From the NCBI GenBank assembly GCA_003762715.1, contig RIBJ01000045.1, positions 1-39,740 on the forward strand: 39,740 nucleotides of DNA. The letters are read 5' to 3'. This DNA is from Muribaculaceae bacterium Isolate-104 (HZI). GTDB taxonomy: Bacteria; Bacteroidota; Bacteroidia; Bacteroidales; Muribaculaceae. Positions within the stretch are counted from its first letter, which is position 1. Each line of letters opens with the position of its first letter. Shown here piece by piece: positions 8,690 through 14,986 of the stretch. Under the pieces are notes generated by a model. The model was not told where the DNA came from and ran no database searches. It worked only from the letters and a program-made list of their open reading frames with translations. Made by a program: the position numbers and the translations under genes.

Positions 8690-10297
8690 TCAATTAAAGT
8701 TATATAGTTTTGTGAGTGTATCGTAGATAAGTTTATACAACTGCTCTCCTCGGTTTGTGATTCCTTTACTTCCTTCACCATGAAGTTCTTGCAGGAACAA
8801 CTTTTTGAAACTGTTGAACTTACTTCCAAACATACCGGTAGAGTACTTGTTATCTTTACCAATGCCTTCATTCCGATAGAGGTTCTTGTTCCAGTCAAGT
8901 TTCATCAGTTCCTTCCGAGACTGTGGAGCAAATAGTTTCGGGTTAAGAAGGAATTTATCCCCACCACCAGCTGAACGGTGAAGTTGACGGAGCCACCCTT
9001 CTTCCAAAGCTCCTCCTTCAATCATACGAGCGAAGAATAACCGGAAATAATCTTTAAGATATTTAACCTGCGATGGATCTATTTCCTCAAATCCTACGAC
9101 CTCCTTGTCTTCTCCGGAGCGGGCTTTCTCTACGAAATCGTCTTCTCCATTGTTAAACAACGCGAATGCTACAAGGCAACCAAGTTTCTTAGCAAATTCA
9201 GTCTGTCTTTCCTTTCCGACAAAGTCTTGAAAATCGAATTTGTCATTATCCTCAACGGCACGATAAAGATACTCTGTTTTATAGTTGTCCTTATCTTGTT
9301 GTAGCTTGTCCTCGTCAGTATTCAAGAAATCAAGAGCCGCGCTTGCAGCAAGCAATTCTATATAATGCGAATCGTTCTTTTGTTGGGATCCCCCCGTAAG
9401 TGTTTTGTTGGAGCTTTTATCTTCAGTCTGCATAGGGTTCCAATTTAAGCCATCAGTGCCCATCATATAGAAACGCTGATAAATGCTTCTAACAGTAGCA
9501 TCATCGTCATAGAACATCATTGCCACTTGCGAATTAAGCGCAAACTTGTCACTTGTAGCAATAATCTTCTGTTGGCTTATTTCTCCAGCTGTAGGAAGAG
9601 TAAAATTAAAATATGCTGTAAGCAACGTAGAACCGAAATAGGCATTTTTCAAAATATCCGCACTACCATTGCTTATGATTTGTGCGGCACGAGACAAAGC
9701 CTGTGGAATAATGGGAATAGAGGAAGCCCCTGTGCCACCAAATACTGATCCAAGGATAAATACCTTAGCCTTCCCGGAGGTTGTTTCCGTAATAAGTGCA
9801 CTAACAAATTCCTTTAGACCATTGGGAAGACGTGATTTAGAAGCCTCTACGATGGACTGATACATCATCATCGAACCCAGATGGGTTTGTGCGCGATAAC
9901 CATGTTGAAGATTAAACTCTTCAACATTACGGTCAAGCACAAGGTCTGCTAAATCAGTTTCCTCGCGGTGGTTATACTGAGTGTCTCCATAGTTGAAGAC
10001 CTCTTTGAATGTACTTTTTGTTTCATAGTCCGGAGAGAACTCGTAATATTTTATGTTTGCTGAGAAGAAAGTTTCTTTATGCGCAACACGACTTTCTGCT
10101 TTGAGGCCCTTAGCGTTGACATAAGCTTCTTTCAACTCTTTGAGACGCCCGAAATTGCCATTGTTTTTATCAGTATCGAGTGCGAGAAGATGAATATCCG
10201 TGTCATCGAACATTCCCATTGCACAAAGGTGAATAAGGCTTTCTATGCACCTCATGCCTGTACCGCCTATTCCGAGGACAAAAAATTGTTGTGCCAT
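8690..10297 (-). CDS. Tubulin/FtsZ-like GTPase
   Basis: This 535-aa protein shows the hallmarks of the bacterial tubulin-like family (Pfam 'Tubulin like' type). They are an N-terminal nucleotide loop VLGIGGTGMRCIESL (residues 7-21), a following beta strand LLALDTD (37-43), and the tubulin signature loop FILGSVFGGTGAS (180-192), equivalent to the GGGTGSG phosphate-binding loop. A Tyr/Phe-rich helical C-terminus follows. Such proteins may polymerise or act as GTP-dependent switches. It is not housekeeping FtsZ: the length, loop sequence and operon are wrong. Co-transcription with an ASKHA ATPase (8-base gap) and a 3-TM protein (3-base gap) suggests a membrane-linked complex with two NTPases. 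Fold assignment is fairly secure; polymerisation and function are not known. Confidence 0.8.
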   Translation of the reverse strand: MAQQFFVLGIGGTGMRCIESLIHLCAMGMFDDTDIHLLALDTDKNNGNFGRLKELKEAYVNAKGLKAESRVAHKETFFSANIKYYEFSPDYETKSTFKEVFNYGDTQYNHREETDLADLVLDRNVEEFNLQHGYRAQTHLGSMMMYQSIVEASKSRLPNGLKEFVSALITETTSGKAKVFILGSVFGGTGASSIPIIPQALSRAAQIISNGSADILKNAYFGSTLLTAYFNFTLPTAGEISQQKIIATSDKFALNSQVAMMFYDDDATVRSIYQRFYMMGTDGLNWNPMQTEDKSSNKTLTGGSQQKNDSHYIELLAASAALDFLNTDEDKLQQDKDNYKTEYLYRAVEDNDKFDFQDFVGKERQTEFAKKLGCLVAFALFNNGEDDFVEKARSGEDKEVVGFEEIDPSQVKYLKDYFRLFFARMIEGGALEEGWLRQLHRSAGGGDKFLLNPKLFAPQSRKELMKLDWNKNLYRNEGIGKDNKYSTGMFGSKFNSFKKLFLQELHGEGSKGITNRGEQLYKLIYDTLTKLYNFN

Positions 10298-10300
10298 AGT

Positions 10301-10687
10301 TTAGTTCTTTTTCTTGCCCAAGATAGAGCCTAATTTAGTATTGCGAAACCCGAGCATCAGCAGGATGCCGGCAACAAAATATATAACTATGGAGACAAGA
10401 AGAACCTTAAGATTTGTCTCTTCAAACATACTCTGAAAACCGGGATTGGAGATTTTCGGGACAATGGCTTGCATATTGTAGAACCAATAAGCGGCGGGCA
10501 TAACAAGACCGATTACGATAAAACAAATACGACGAGTGATGAAGTCGCGGCGATCGCTTCTCCAATTTATGATGAATGCAATAGCAATAGCCAATGCAAG
10601 CGCTATGCCGCAAACGATTAGTCCGTACACCCAAGCATCGGCTTGTGTCTGTTGTAGCTGAAGTGGAGTTCTAATGATGGTATTCAT
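10301..10687 (-). CDS. Three-TM membrane protein
   Basis: This 128-aa integral membrane protein has three hydrophobic helices at about residues 20-41, 52-70 and 93-114. A basic loop (NWRSDRRDFITRR) follows the first helix, and the C-terminus is basic (LGKKKN). By the positive-inside rule the loop and C-terminus would be cytoplasmic. No family is recognised. It lies 6 bases after the vWA-like lipoprotein gene and 3 before the tubulin-like gene. It is a natural candidate for linking the periplasmic lipoprotein to the cytoplasmic NTPases; this is inferred from order and topology only. Confidence 0.7.
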   Translation of the reverse strand: MNTIIRTPLQLQQTQADAWVYGLIVCGIALALAIAIAFIINWRSDRRDFITRRICFIVIGLVMPAAYWFYNMQAIVPKISNPGFQSMFEETNLKVLLVSIVIYFVAGILLMLGFRNTKLGSILGKKKN

Positions 10688-10693
10688 TGCTTT

Positions 10694-12046
10694 TTAGTAT
10701 TTGTCAGATTTAACGTAGATAGTGTAGAGTGTTTTACCGTTTAATTGCTTTAGCAATTCCGGGTCAAAAACACAGTTTTTCAAGCTTTCGGATATTGACT
10801 CGTTGGTTGTACCACTTTGGACGATGGAATCGAAATTAAACATATCAATACTGTTGCCGAGGATGTTTTCAAGTTCTTTTACCGATATCACAATCTTAAA
10901 GTAATTGAATGGCTTACCATTAAGCACCGGAGCAAAATTGTTGATGTCAAAATAAAGGTCAACATTCCCATGTTGCTTGAACTCCTTAGTATCAGCTATG
11001 ATGAAATTTGGAATTTCCATGGGCTGTATTTCAGTATGACCAACCTTTTCTCCAGACTCTATACGATTGTATATGTCAAAATAATCATTGTTAATGTCAT
11101 ACACCTTTATGTCTATATCCTTAATGCGATAGCAACCGAAGGCATTTTTATTGATTTTAAGACCGCCGATAAGCTTTTCCCCATTGAGGAGTGGACTCCC
11201 TTGCTCATCTACGCCATTCATTATGAAATTCAAGATGTTTTTCCAATTAACTTGCCAGTCCTGAATTTCCATAGGACCATATCCTTTAAGCTCGGCGGCA
11301 AGCACTGGGTTGGGAATAGACGTAATACCATTCTGTGTTACTGCCCATGGGTAATTTCCGCTAAGATGAAACTCATCAATTTGAGGGAAATCTTCCAGAT
11401 TAACCACTTCGCTTATTCGGCTATAAATATTGCCTTCAAGCCGGTCATCGGTAAAGATGATGTAAAAACGTTTCTTGTTAAATGTTTGCCCTTTGTACAC
11501 TTCTTGATATGGTTCTGCAATGATATGGATGTCATGTCCTTTAAGCAACCATTTCTTAAAAGCTGCGTGCATATATGGGTTATTGGGATTGTTCTTGGTC
11601 GCCGTTTGAGTAAAAAGCTCTCCATCCGTAAGCATTACAGACTCTCCATCTCGTTCTGCCATCAGATTGATAGCATTGTCAAGGGCTGCATAGTCTTCTT
11701 CTTTAACATTATTCAGCAATTCAAAAACTTTTCCATCCTCCTTCTGAATGTCTTTACCCTTGATTGACCAATATTCTTTAGTGGCTGCTGTAAGAGGGGA
11801 CACCATCTTCTGATAAAATGGTGAGGACATTCCTTTTGCGATGCAGTTAGAATAATCCACAAAAAGCGACAACTGATTATTAGGCAAATCTGTATTTTCC
11901 ACATCTTCTGTAAGGACATGGAATTCAGCCATATGATTAGTGTCATAGGGAACATTGTCCTTCTTGCAAGACACGAATGATAATCCGGCAATGAATATGC
12001 CGATTACAGCTACTATCAGAAGCGATATTTTGTTATGGTATGTCAT
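10694..12046 (-). CDS. vWA-like lipoprotein, first gene of the cargo operon
   Basis: This 450-aa protein has a lipoprotein signal (hydrophobic residues 7-24, lipobox LSFVSC, Cys27). After it comes a domain that looks like a von Willebrand A fold: strand LSLFVDYSNC (60-68) with Asp64 and Ser66 in MIDAS-like positions, strand SVMLTDGELF (136-145) with Asp141, and a later strand HDIHIIAE. The canonical DxSxS is incomplete (D-Y-S-N-C), so metal binding may be altered. vWA proteins recur in Ter-type operons, although usually cytoplasmic; an exported version is unusual. The downstream 200 residues are unassigned. The start codon is 31 bases from the nearest inverted site (12078-12094), so this gene would be the first one switched by inversion. 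The vWA call is motif-based and moderate. Confidence 0.6.
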   Translation of the reverse strand: MTYHNKISLLIVAVIGIFIAGLSFVSCKKDNVPYDTNHMAEFHVLTEDVENTDLPNNQLSLFVDYSNCIAKGMSSPFYQKMVSPLTAATKEYWSIKGKDIQKEDGKVFELLNNVKEEDYAALDNAINLMAERDGESVMLTDGELFTQTATKNNPNNPYMHAAFKKWLLKGHDIHIIAEPYQEVYKGQTFNKKRFYIIFTDDRLEGNIYSRISEVVNLEDFPQIDEFHLSGNYPWAVTQNGITSIPNPVLAAELKGYGPMEIQDWQVNWKNILNFIMNGVDEQGSPLLNGEKLIGGLKINKNAFGCYRIKDIDIKVYDINNDYFDIYNRIESGEKVGHTEIQPMEIPNFIIADTKEFKQHGNVDLYFDINNFAPVLNGKPFNYFKIVISVKELENILGNSIDMFNFDSIVQSGTTNESISESLKNCVFDPELLKQLNGKTLYTIYVKSDKY

Positions 12047-12077
12047 TCTTCGTGTAATAATTGGTTTTTAAGTCCAT

Positions 12078-12094
12078 ATCTCTTGGCAAGAGAT
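12078..12094 (-). repeat. Inversion-site candidate 1 (spacer TGGCA)
   Basis: A 17-bp site with arms ATCTCT/AGAGAT around a 5-bp spacer TGGCA. It sits in the centre of a 25-bp palindrome (12074-12098) that is perfect apart from its middle base. The spacer is the reverse complement of that in the site at 12252-12268, so the two are inverted relative to each other. There is no T-run beside it, so it is not a terminator. It lies 31 bases upstream of the operon's first ATG. Confidence 0.65.
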
Positions 12095-12172
12095 ATGGAT
12101 GCGAAATACAGGGCTGTCAGTCAATATTTTATCACATACAAATTCAGCGAACTGCTAAACAAATAGGATGCG

Positions 12173-12180
12173 CAAAATTA
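12173..12180 (-). promoter_or_regulatory. Weak minus-strand promoter box inside segment 1
   Basis: On the minus strand this reads TAATTTTG, which fits TAnnTTTG. No -33 element is visible. It could give basal transcription of the cargo operon in the current orientation, with a leader of about 120 nt. Confidence 0.2.
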
Positions 12181-12230
12181 TGAAACCTAATTTTCGGAGC
12201 TAATTTTATATCTATTTCAAATATTTTTTG

Positions 12231-12238
12231 TAACTTTG
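12231..12238 (+). promoter_or_regulatory. Bacteroidetes -7 promoter box in segment 1
   Basis: TAACTTTG matches the Bacteroidetes -7 consensus TAnnTTTG exactly and follows an A/T-rich tract (TATTTTTTG). No clear -33 TTTG is seen at the right spacing. It points right, where the next 400 bases hold no forward gene, so in this orientation it drives nothing visible. Confidence 0.6.
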
Positions 12239-12251
12239 TGATTGGGTAAGT

Positions 12252-12268
12252 ATCTCTTGCCAAGAGAT
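12252..12268 (+). repeat. Inversion-site candidate 2 (spacer TGCCA)
   Basis: Same arms (ATCTCT/AGAGAT) with spacer TGCCA, exactly the reverse complement of site 1. It is 13 bases downstream of a TAACTTTG promoter element. The stretch from that promoter through the site to CTAAACAA (12280-12287) is repeated in direct orientation around site 4. Confidence 0.65.
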
Positions 12269-12381
12269 TTGGATGGTTACTAAACAAGACAGGACATTGT
12301 GTGACGCAACTTGGGGCAACGTCCTTAGGTATCTGGAATATGATTGTACGTTTCGTCATGCCGATATGGTTGTTGATAGTT

Positions 12382-12398
12382 AACTCTAAACAAGAGAT
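12382..12398 (-). repeat. Inversion-site candidate 3 (spacer AAACA)
   Basis: Arms AACTCT/AGAGAT (one mismatch in the left arm) around spacer AAACA, which is the reverse complement of the spacer TGTTT in site 4. Fifteen consecutive bases (12384-12398) are the exact reverse complement of 12569-12583. Confidence 0.6.
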
Positions 12399-12546
12399 TG
12401 GGACTCTTTAGGGCTTGCTGATAATCATATAGATATGGGTATTGCCCCATGATATTTGCTCAACAAAGTAGTCGTAAAGGATTGATATGTTGCAAAGCAT
12501 AATAAATTTCGTTAAAGGTTTCAGCCCTCATTTCCAGATTTTTTTG

Positions 12547-12554
12547 TAACTTTG
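12547..12554 (+). promoter_or_regulatory. Bacteroidetes -7 promoter box in segment 2
   Basis: TAACTTTG preceded by a T-run, in a stretch that repeats the 12220-12287 region (promoter, site, TTTGGATGG, CTAAACAA). It points right into the convergent recombinase terminator, so it is also apparently unproductive as read. Confidence 0.6.
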
Positions 12555-12568
12555 CAATCTGAATAAGT

Positions 12569-12585
12569 ATCTCTTGTTTAGAGAT
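12569..12585 (+). repeat. Inversion-site candidate 4 (spacer TGTTT)
   Basis: Arms ATCTCT/AGAGAT with spacer TGTTT, pairing with site 3 and not with sites 1 and 2. It sits 14 bases after a TAACTTTG promoter element and just before the recombinase gene's terminator. Confidence 0.6.
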
Positions 12586-12600
12586 TTGGATGGATGCTAA

Positions 12601-12632
12601 ACAAAAGAGCCTCGATGCCGGAGCACCGAGGC
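12601..12632 (-). terminator. Intrinsic terminator of the recombinase gene
   Basis: On the minus strand GCCTCGGTGC and GCATCGAGGC form a 10-bp stem (one G-T pair) with a TCCG loop, followed by TCTTTTGT. It lies 11 bases past the recombinase stop codon. It separates the recombinase and tra transcripts from the switch region and cargo operon, so the cargo operon needs its own promoter. Confidence 0.8.
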
Positions 12633-12643
12633 GTTAGTGTGTT

Positions 12644-13846
12644 TTATAGGGATTTTAGGATTAGGCTGTTGGCTTTGTCAACGACTGAGGTGTCGAGGGA
12701 GGCGAGGTAGATTTGGGTGGTGGCTTCGGAGTCGTGGCCCATGCCTTCGCTGATTACGCTGAGGGGAATGCCCTTTGCTTTGGCTGCACTGGCCCATGAG
12801 TGGCGGGCAACGTACATCGTCAAAGGGATGTTGATACCGACCATACCGGCTATCTTCTTCAAATTGTGATTGATGTTGTAGCCGATGTTGCGGTAGGCAC
12901 ATCGCTCATTGATGCCCTCTGTTTTGATGATGGGCAGGAGATATTGCGTAGGATTGTCGGGATATTTGTCAAGTATGGCTTGCATTTCCGGTGCCCATGC
13001 TATTGTGAGTTGCTGGCCGGTCTTGCGTCGGCGATAAACAATCGAGCCGTTTTTGAGGTCGGTTTTCTTCAGGAATGTCATATCTATGAAACTCATTCCC
13101 CGAAGATAAAAACTCATCAGGAACATATCGCGGGCATAGTCTAATGGCGGGGAGAGCGATAAATCCAATGCCTTGATTTTCTTGATGTGAGGTAATGAGA
13201 TAGCGCGTTTAACTGTTTTATCCACTCCCGTATAGACATGACGGAAGGGATTGCGATTCTCAATTATGTCATCCTCAACTGCCCGGTGATAGACTGCCCG
13301 GAGAATACGGGTGTAGAATGATATGGTGTTAGGGGAATTGCCGCGTTGCTTGTGCCATGCCTCGTATGCCTCCATTATCTCGGAGGTCAGACAATCGAGC
13401 ATGATGTCCTCATCTTTCCGGAACTTTTTGAAGCTGTTGAGGGCGGCGGTATAGGTTTCTGATGTTCTTGCCTTACCATTCTGCTTGAACTTGATAATCA
13501 AGTTCTCCATGAAATTGAACAGTGAGTACTCGCTTGCATATCTGCGGAACTCATCAATTACATCATCGGCAGTATAGGATAAGCCTTCTGCGTCAAGTCG
13601 TTTGTCAATCTTGGTTAGACGCTCAACATCCCAGCGGATTCTCTCGCGGATTGAGAGAATGAAAGATTTTCTTACACTGGATTGTTTGGTTGTTACCATT
13701 GAGCGACTTTCATCCCATTCATCCGGCATCACATGATACTCAGTGTTGAGTTGACGAACTTTCCTTTCGTGGATAATCTGGTAGTAGATTGCACCTTCAT
13801 GGTCGGCAATCGTCGATGGTCGGTATTTTACTTTTATTGAGGCCAT
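12644..13846 (-). CDS. Tyrosine site-specific recombinase (integrase/invertase)
   Basis: This 400-aa protein has three domains: an N-terminal arm-binding region (about 1-90, starting KVKYRPSTIADHEG), a SAM-like core-binding domain (about 105-205) and a catalytic domain. Catalytic residues are visible as R249 (FYLRGMSF), K275 in the YRRRKTG beta hairpin, R348 (VARHSW), H371 (GMGHDS) and nucleophile Tyr380 (TQIYLAS). The usual first His of HxxR is Tyr345. The YLRGMSFID form of box I is common in Bacteroidales recombinases that act on local invertible promoters as well as in element integrases. Four inverted sites lie directly downstream (12078-12585), favouring the invertase role. Alternatively it is the ICE integrase and these are attachment-related repeats. 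It is flanked by terminators on both sides. Confidence 0.9.
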   Translation of the reverse strand: MASIKVKYRPSTIADHEGAIYYQIIHERKVRQLNTEYHVMPDEWDESRSMVTTKQSSVRKSFILSIRERIRWDVERLTKIDKRLDAEGLSYTADDVIDEFRRYASEYSLFNFMENLIIKFKQNGKARTSETYTAALNSFKKFRKDEDIMLDCLTSEIMEAYEAWHKQRGNSPNTISFYTRILRAVYHRAVEDDIIENRNPFRHVYTGVDKTVKRAISLPHIKKIKALDLSLSPPLDYARDMFLMSFYLRGMSFIDMTFLKKTDLKNGSIVYRRRKTGQQLTIAWAPEMQAILDKYPDNPTQYLLPIIKTEGINERCAYRNIGYNINHNLKKIAGMVGINIPLTMYVARHSWASAAKAKGIPLSVISEGMGHDSEATTQIYLASLDTSVVDKANSLILKSL

Positions 13847-13877
13847 GGTGTATCGTTTTTTAGTCTATAAGATACGA

Positions 13878-13910
13878 CAAAGGGATACACCCCGAATGGA
13901 GTGCATCCCT
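13878..13910 (-). terminator. Terminator at the end of the tra operon
   Basis: On the minus strand AGGGATGCACTCC pairs with GGGTGTATCCCT (two G-T pairs) around a short ATTC-type loop, followed by TTTG. It lies 25 bases after the lysozyme stop and 32 before the recombinase start, ending the tra transcript and isolating the recombinase gene. Confidence 0.6.
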
Positions 13911-13934
13911 TCGACGCAACTTGTTAGACTGAGA

Positions 13935-14465
13935 TTAAGGAAGGAAAAGTGCACCAAGTTCCGTAAGCCTACGGTTATATAACCCTTTGTGCCATTTGCC
14001 TTTGTAGTGGCAGTGGGAGGTGTAGGCTTTGAAGATGTTGCGGTTGCCGGATTTGAGCATTTTATAGACGCTGGACTTGTTTACGGCACCTGGGCCGATG
14101 TTGTAGGCCAATGCTCCGAGGAGGACGCTATCCTTGCCCAAGTCACGGTAGAGGGCGCAGAATTTACGGAGGTCTTTGCGGAGAAGTACATCGGCTTCGC
14201 GCTCACTCATCTTGTAGCCACGGAAGTATTTTTCGCCGGGTAGTTTTCTATGACCATAACCCAAGTAGGGCCAGTGGCGGCGAGAGTCATGTAACGTCTC
14301 AAATTTCTTGATTATGAGAACTGCACGCTCAAATAACGGCAGTTCCATTATGCTTCGTTTTGTGTGTTGCTCCCTTGCGGGGGCAGTTCGCTGTGAGGCG
14401 GCATTGCCTGGCATCGTTCCCACAATGGAGAACAATGCCACAAAGAGTATCAGGAGTTTCTTCAT
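13935..14465 (-). CDS. Conjugation-associated lysozyme (GH24-like)
   Basis: This 176-aa exported protein has a signal peptide (MKKLLILFVALFSIVGTMPGNA). The mature part resembles phage-type lysozymes of family GH24. IIKKFETLHD carries the likely catalytic Glu near residue 56, followed by the YLGYGH motif (66-73) equivalent to the TIGYGH/Thr-loop region, and the ALAYNIGPGAV helix typical of the family. It would locally cut peptidoglycan so the conjugation channel can cross the wall. It overlaps traQ by 4 bases, so it is co-translated as the last gene of the tra operon. A lysozyme gene in this position is standard for CTnDOT-like elements. Confidence 0.85.
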   Translation of the reverse strand: MKKLLILFVALFSIVGTMPGNAASQRTAPAREQHTKRSIMELPLFERAVLIIKKFETLHDSRRHWPYLGYGHRKLPGEKYFRGYKMSEREADVLLRKDLRKFCALYRDLGKDSVLLGALAYNIGPGAVNKSSVYKMLKSGNRNIFKAYTSHCHYKGKWHKGLYNRRLTELGALFLP

Positions 14466-14983
14466 TGGCTAACGGGTGTTATTGTTCCGGGATTGATTGG
14501 AGTCACAATCAGACTTCCCGTGCCGCCGTTGTCTTTGTTATTGAACTCAAAGGTTTGTTCCCAATGAGTCCCATAGTTGTCCTCAATCGTTATCAGAAGT
14601 TCGTGACTTTCTGAGGAGTGAGCGGTATAGTTGAGTCGGAATTGCTTGGATTCGAGGAGGACGCGGTCATTGTTGACGAGTGTCGGGCCATCGACAAGTT
14701 TAAGCGAACCTTTGCCCTCATACTGGAAGTAGCGGATTGTATAGAGGGTGTTGGTGTAGTTACCTTCGGGGACGATTGTCATGCGCAGTTCGACGGTTTC
14801 GCCGTTGGCGATTTTGTCACCGTAGGGCATGACTTCCACGGTGAAGGGATATGACTGCTGCACATCGAGGTCATCATCGCAGGAGGTGAGGGAGAACACG
14901 AGAGCGAAGAGGATTGCCCAGAAGCCGAAGAACCGGGCGGGAGTGACGCGGGTTGCGCCGATTCTATTGAGGATTGTTTTCAT
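14462..14983 (-). CDS. traQ: TraQ (DUF3872) conjugation lipoprotein
   Basis: This 173-aa protein has a TM/signal segment (residues 19-35) ending in a lipobox-like FSLTSC, then a beta-rich domain of the DUF3872 type (FTVEVMPYGDKIANGETVELRM). In CTnDOT-type elements TraQ is a late tra gene affecting transfer, probably at the envelope. It sits between traP and the lysozyme gene, overlapping the latter by 4 bases. Confidence 0.85.
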   Translation of the reverse strand: MKTILNRIGATRVTPARFFGFWAILFALVFSLTSCDDDLDVQQSYPFTVEVMPYGDKIANGETVELRMTIVPEGNYTNTLYTIRYFQYEGKGSLKLVDGPTLVNNDRVLLESKQFRLNYTAHSSESHELLITIEDNYGTHWEQTFEFNNKDNGGTGSLIVTPINPGTITPVSQ

Positions 14984-14986
14984 TTT

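Larger units (their letters stand above)
12078..12268. other. Putative invertible promoter segment 1, read as OFF
   Basis: A 191-bp segment bounded by sites 1 and 2. It holds one promoter (12231-12238) that points right, away from the cargo operon. Mirror-inverting the segment would put that -7 box at 12108-12115 on the minus strand, with a transcript starting near 12101 and a leader of about 55 nt to the ATG at 12046. This is the usual layout of Bacteroidales phase-variable promoters. Inversion itself is inferred from the repeat geometry and the adjacent recombinase. Confidence 0.55.
12382..12585. other. Putative invertible promoter segment 2
   Basis: A 204-bp segment bounded by sites 3 and 4, carrying a second right-facing TAACTTTG promoter (12547-12554). 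After inversion that box would lie at 12413-12420 on the minus strand and read left through segment 1 toward the cargo operon, with a leader of about 360 nt. The inside also holds a small ATGGG/CCCAT hairpin. The two segments could be alternative switches or one a decayed duplicate of the other. Confidence 0.45.

Noticed and set aside
10817-11767. Long (316-aa) plus-strand open frame opposite the vWA lipoprotein gene
   Set aside because: It lies entirely antisense to a well-supported lipoprotein gene and its translation is aromatic/hydrophobic without domain features; a shadow frame.
12074-12098. 25-bp palindrome as a transcription terminator
   Set aside because: No T-run on either side, and its core matches the other three recombination-site-like repeats.
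12144-12359. A 71-aa minus-strand open frame upstream of the cargo operon
   Set aside because: It runs through an inversion site and a promoter, has no family resemblance, and would be broken by inversion; treated as chance.
12230-12555. GTAACTTTGC/T resembling the CTnDOT attachment core GTANNTTTGC
   Set aside because: The same ten bases occur upstream of mobA (30051-30060), where a promoter is expected, and contain the -7 consensus. A promoter reading explains all three; an att site cannot be excluded but has no second element end in the window.
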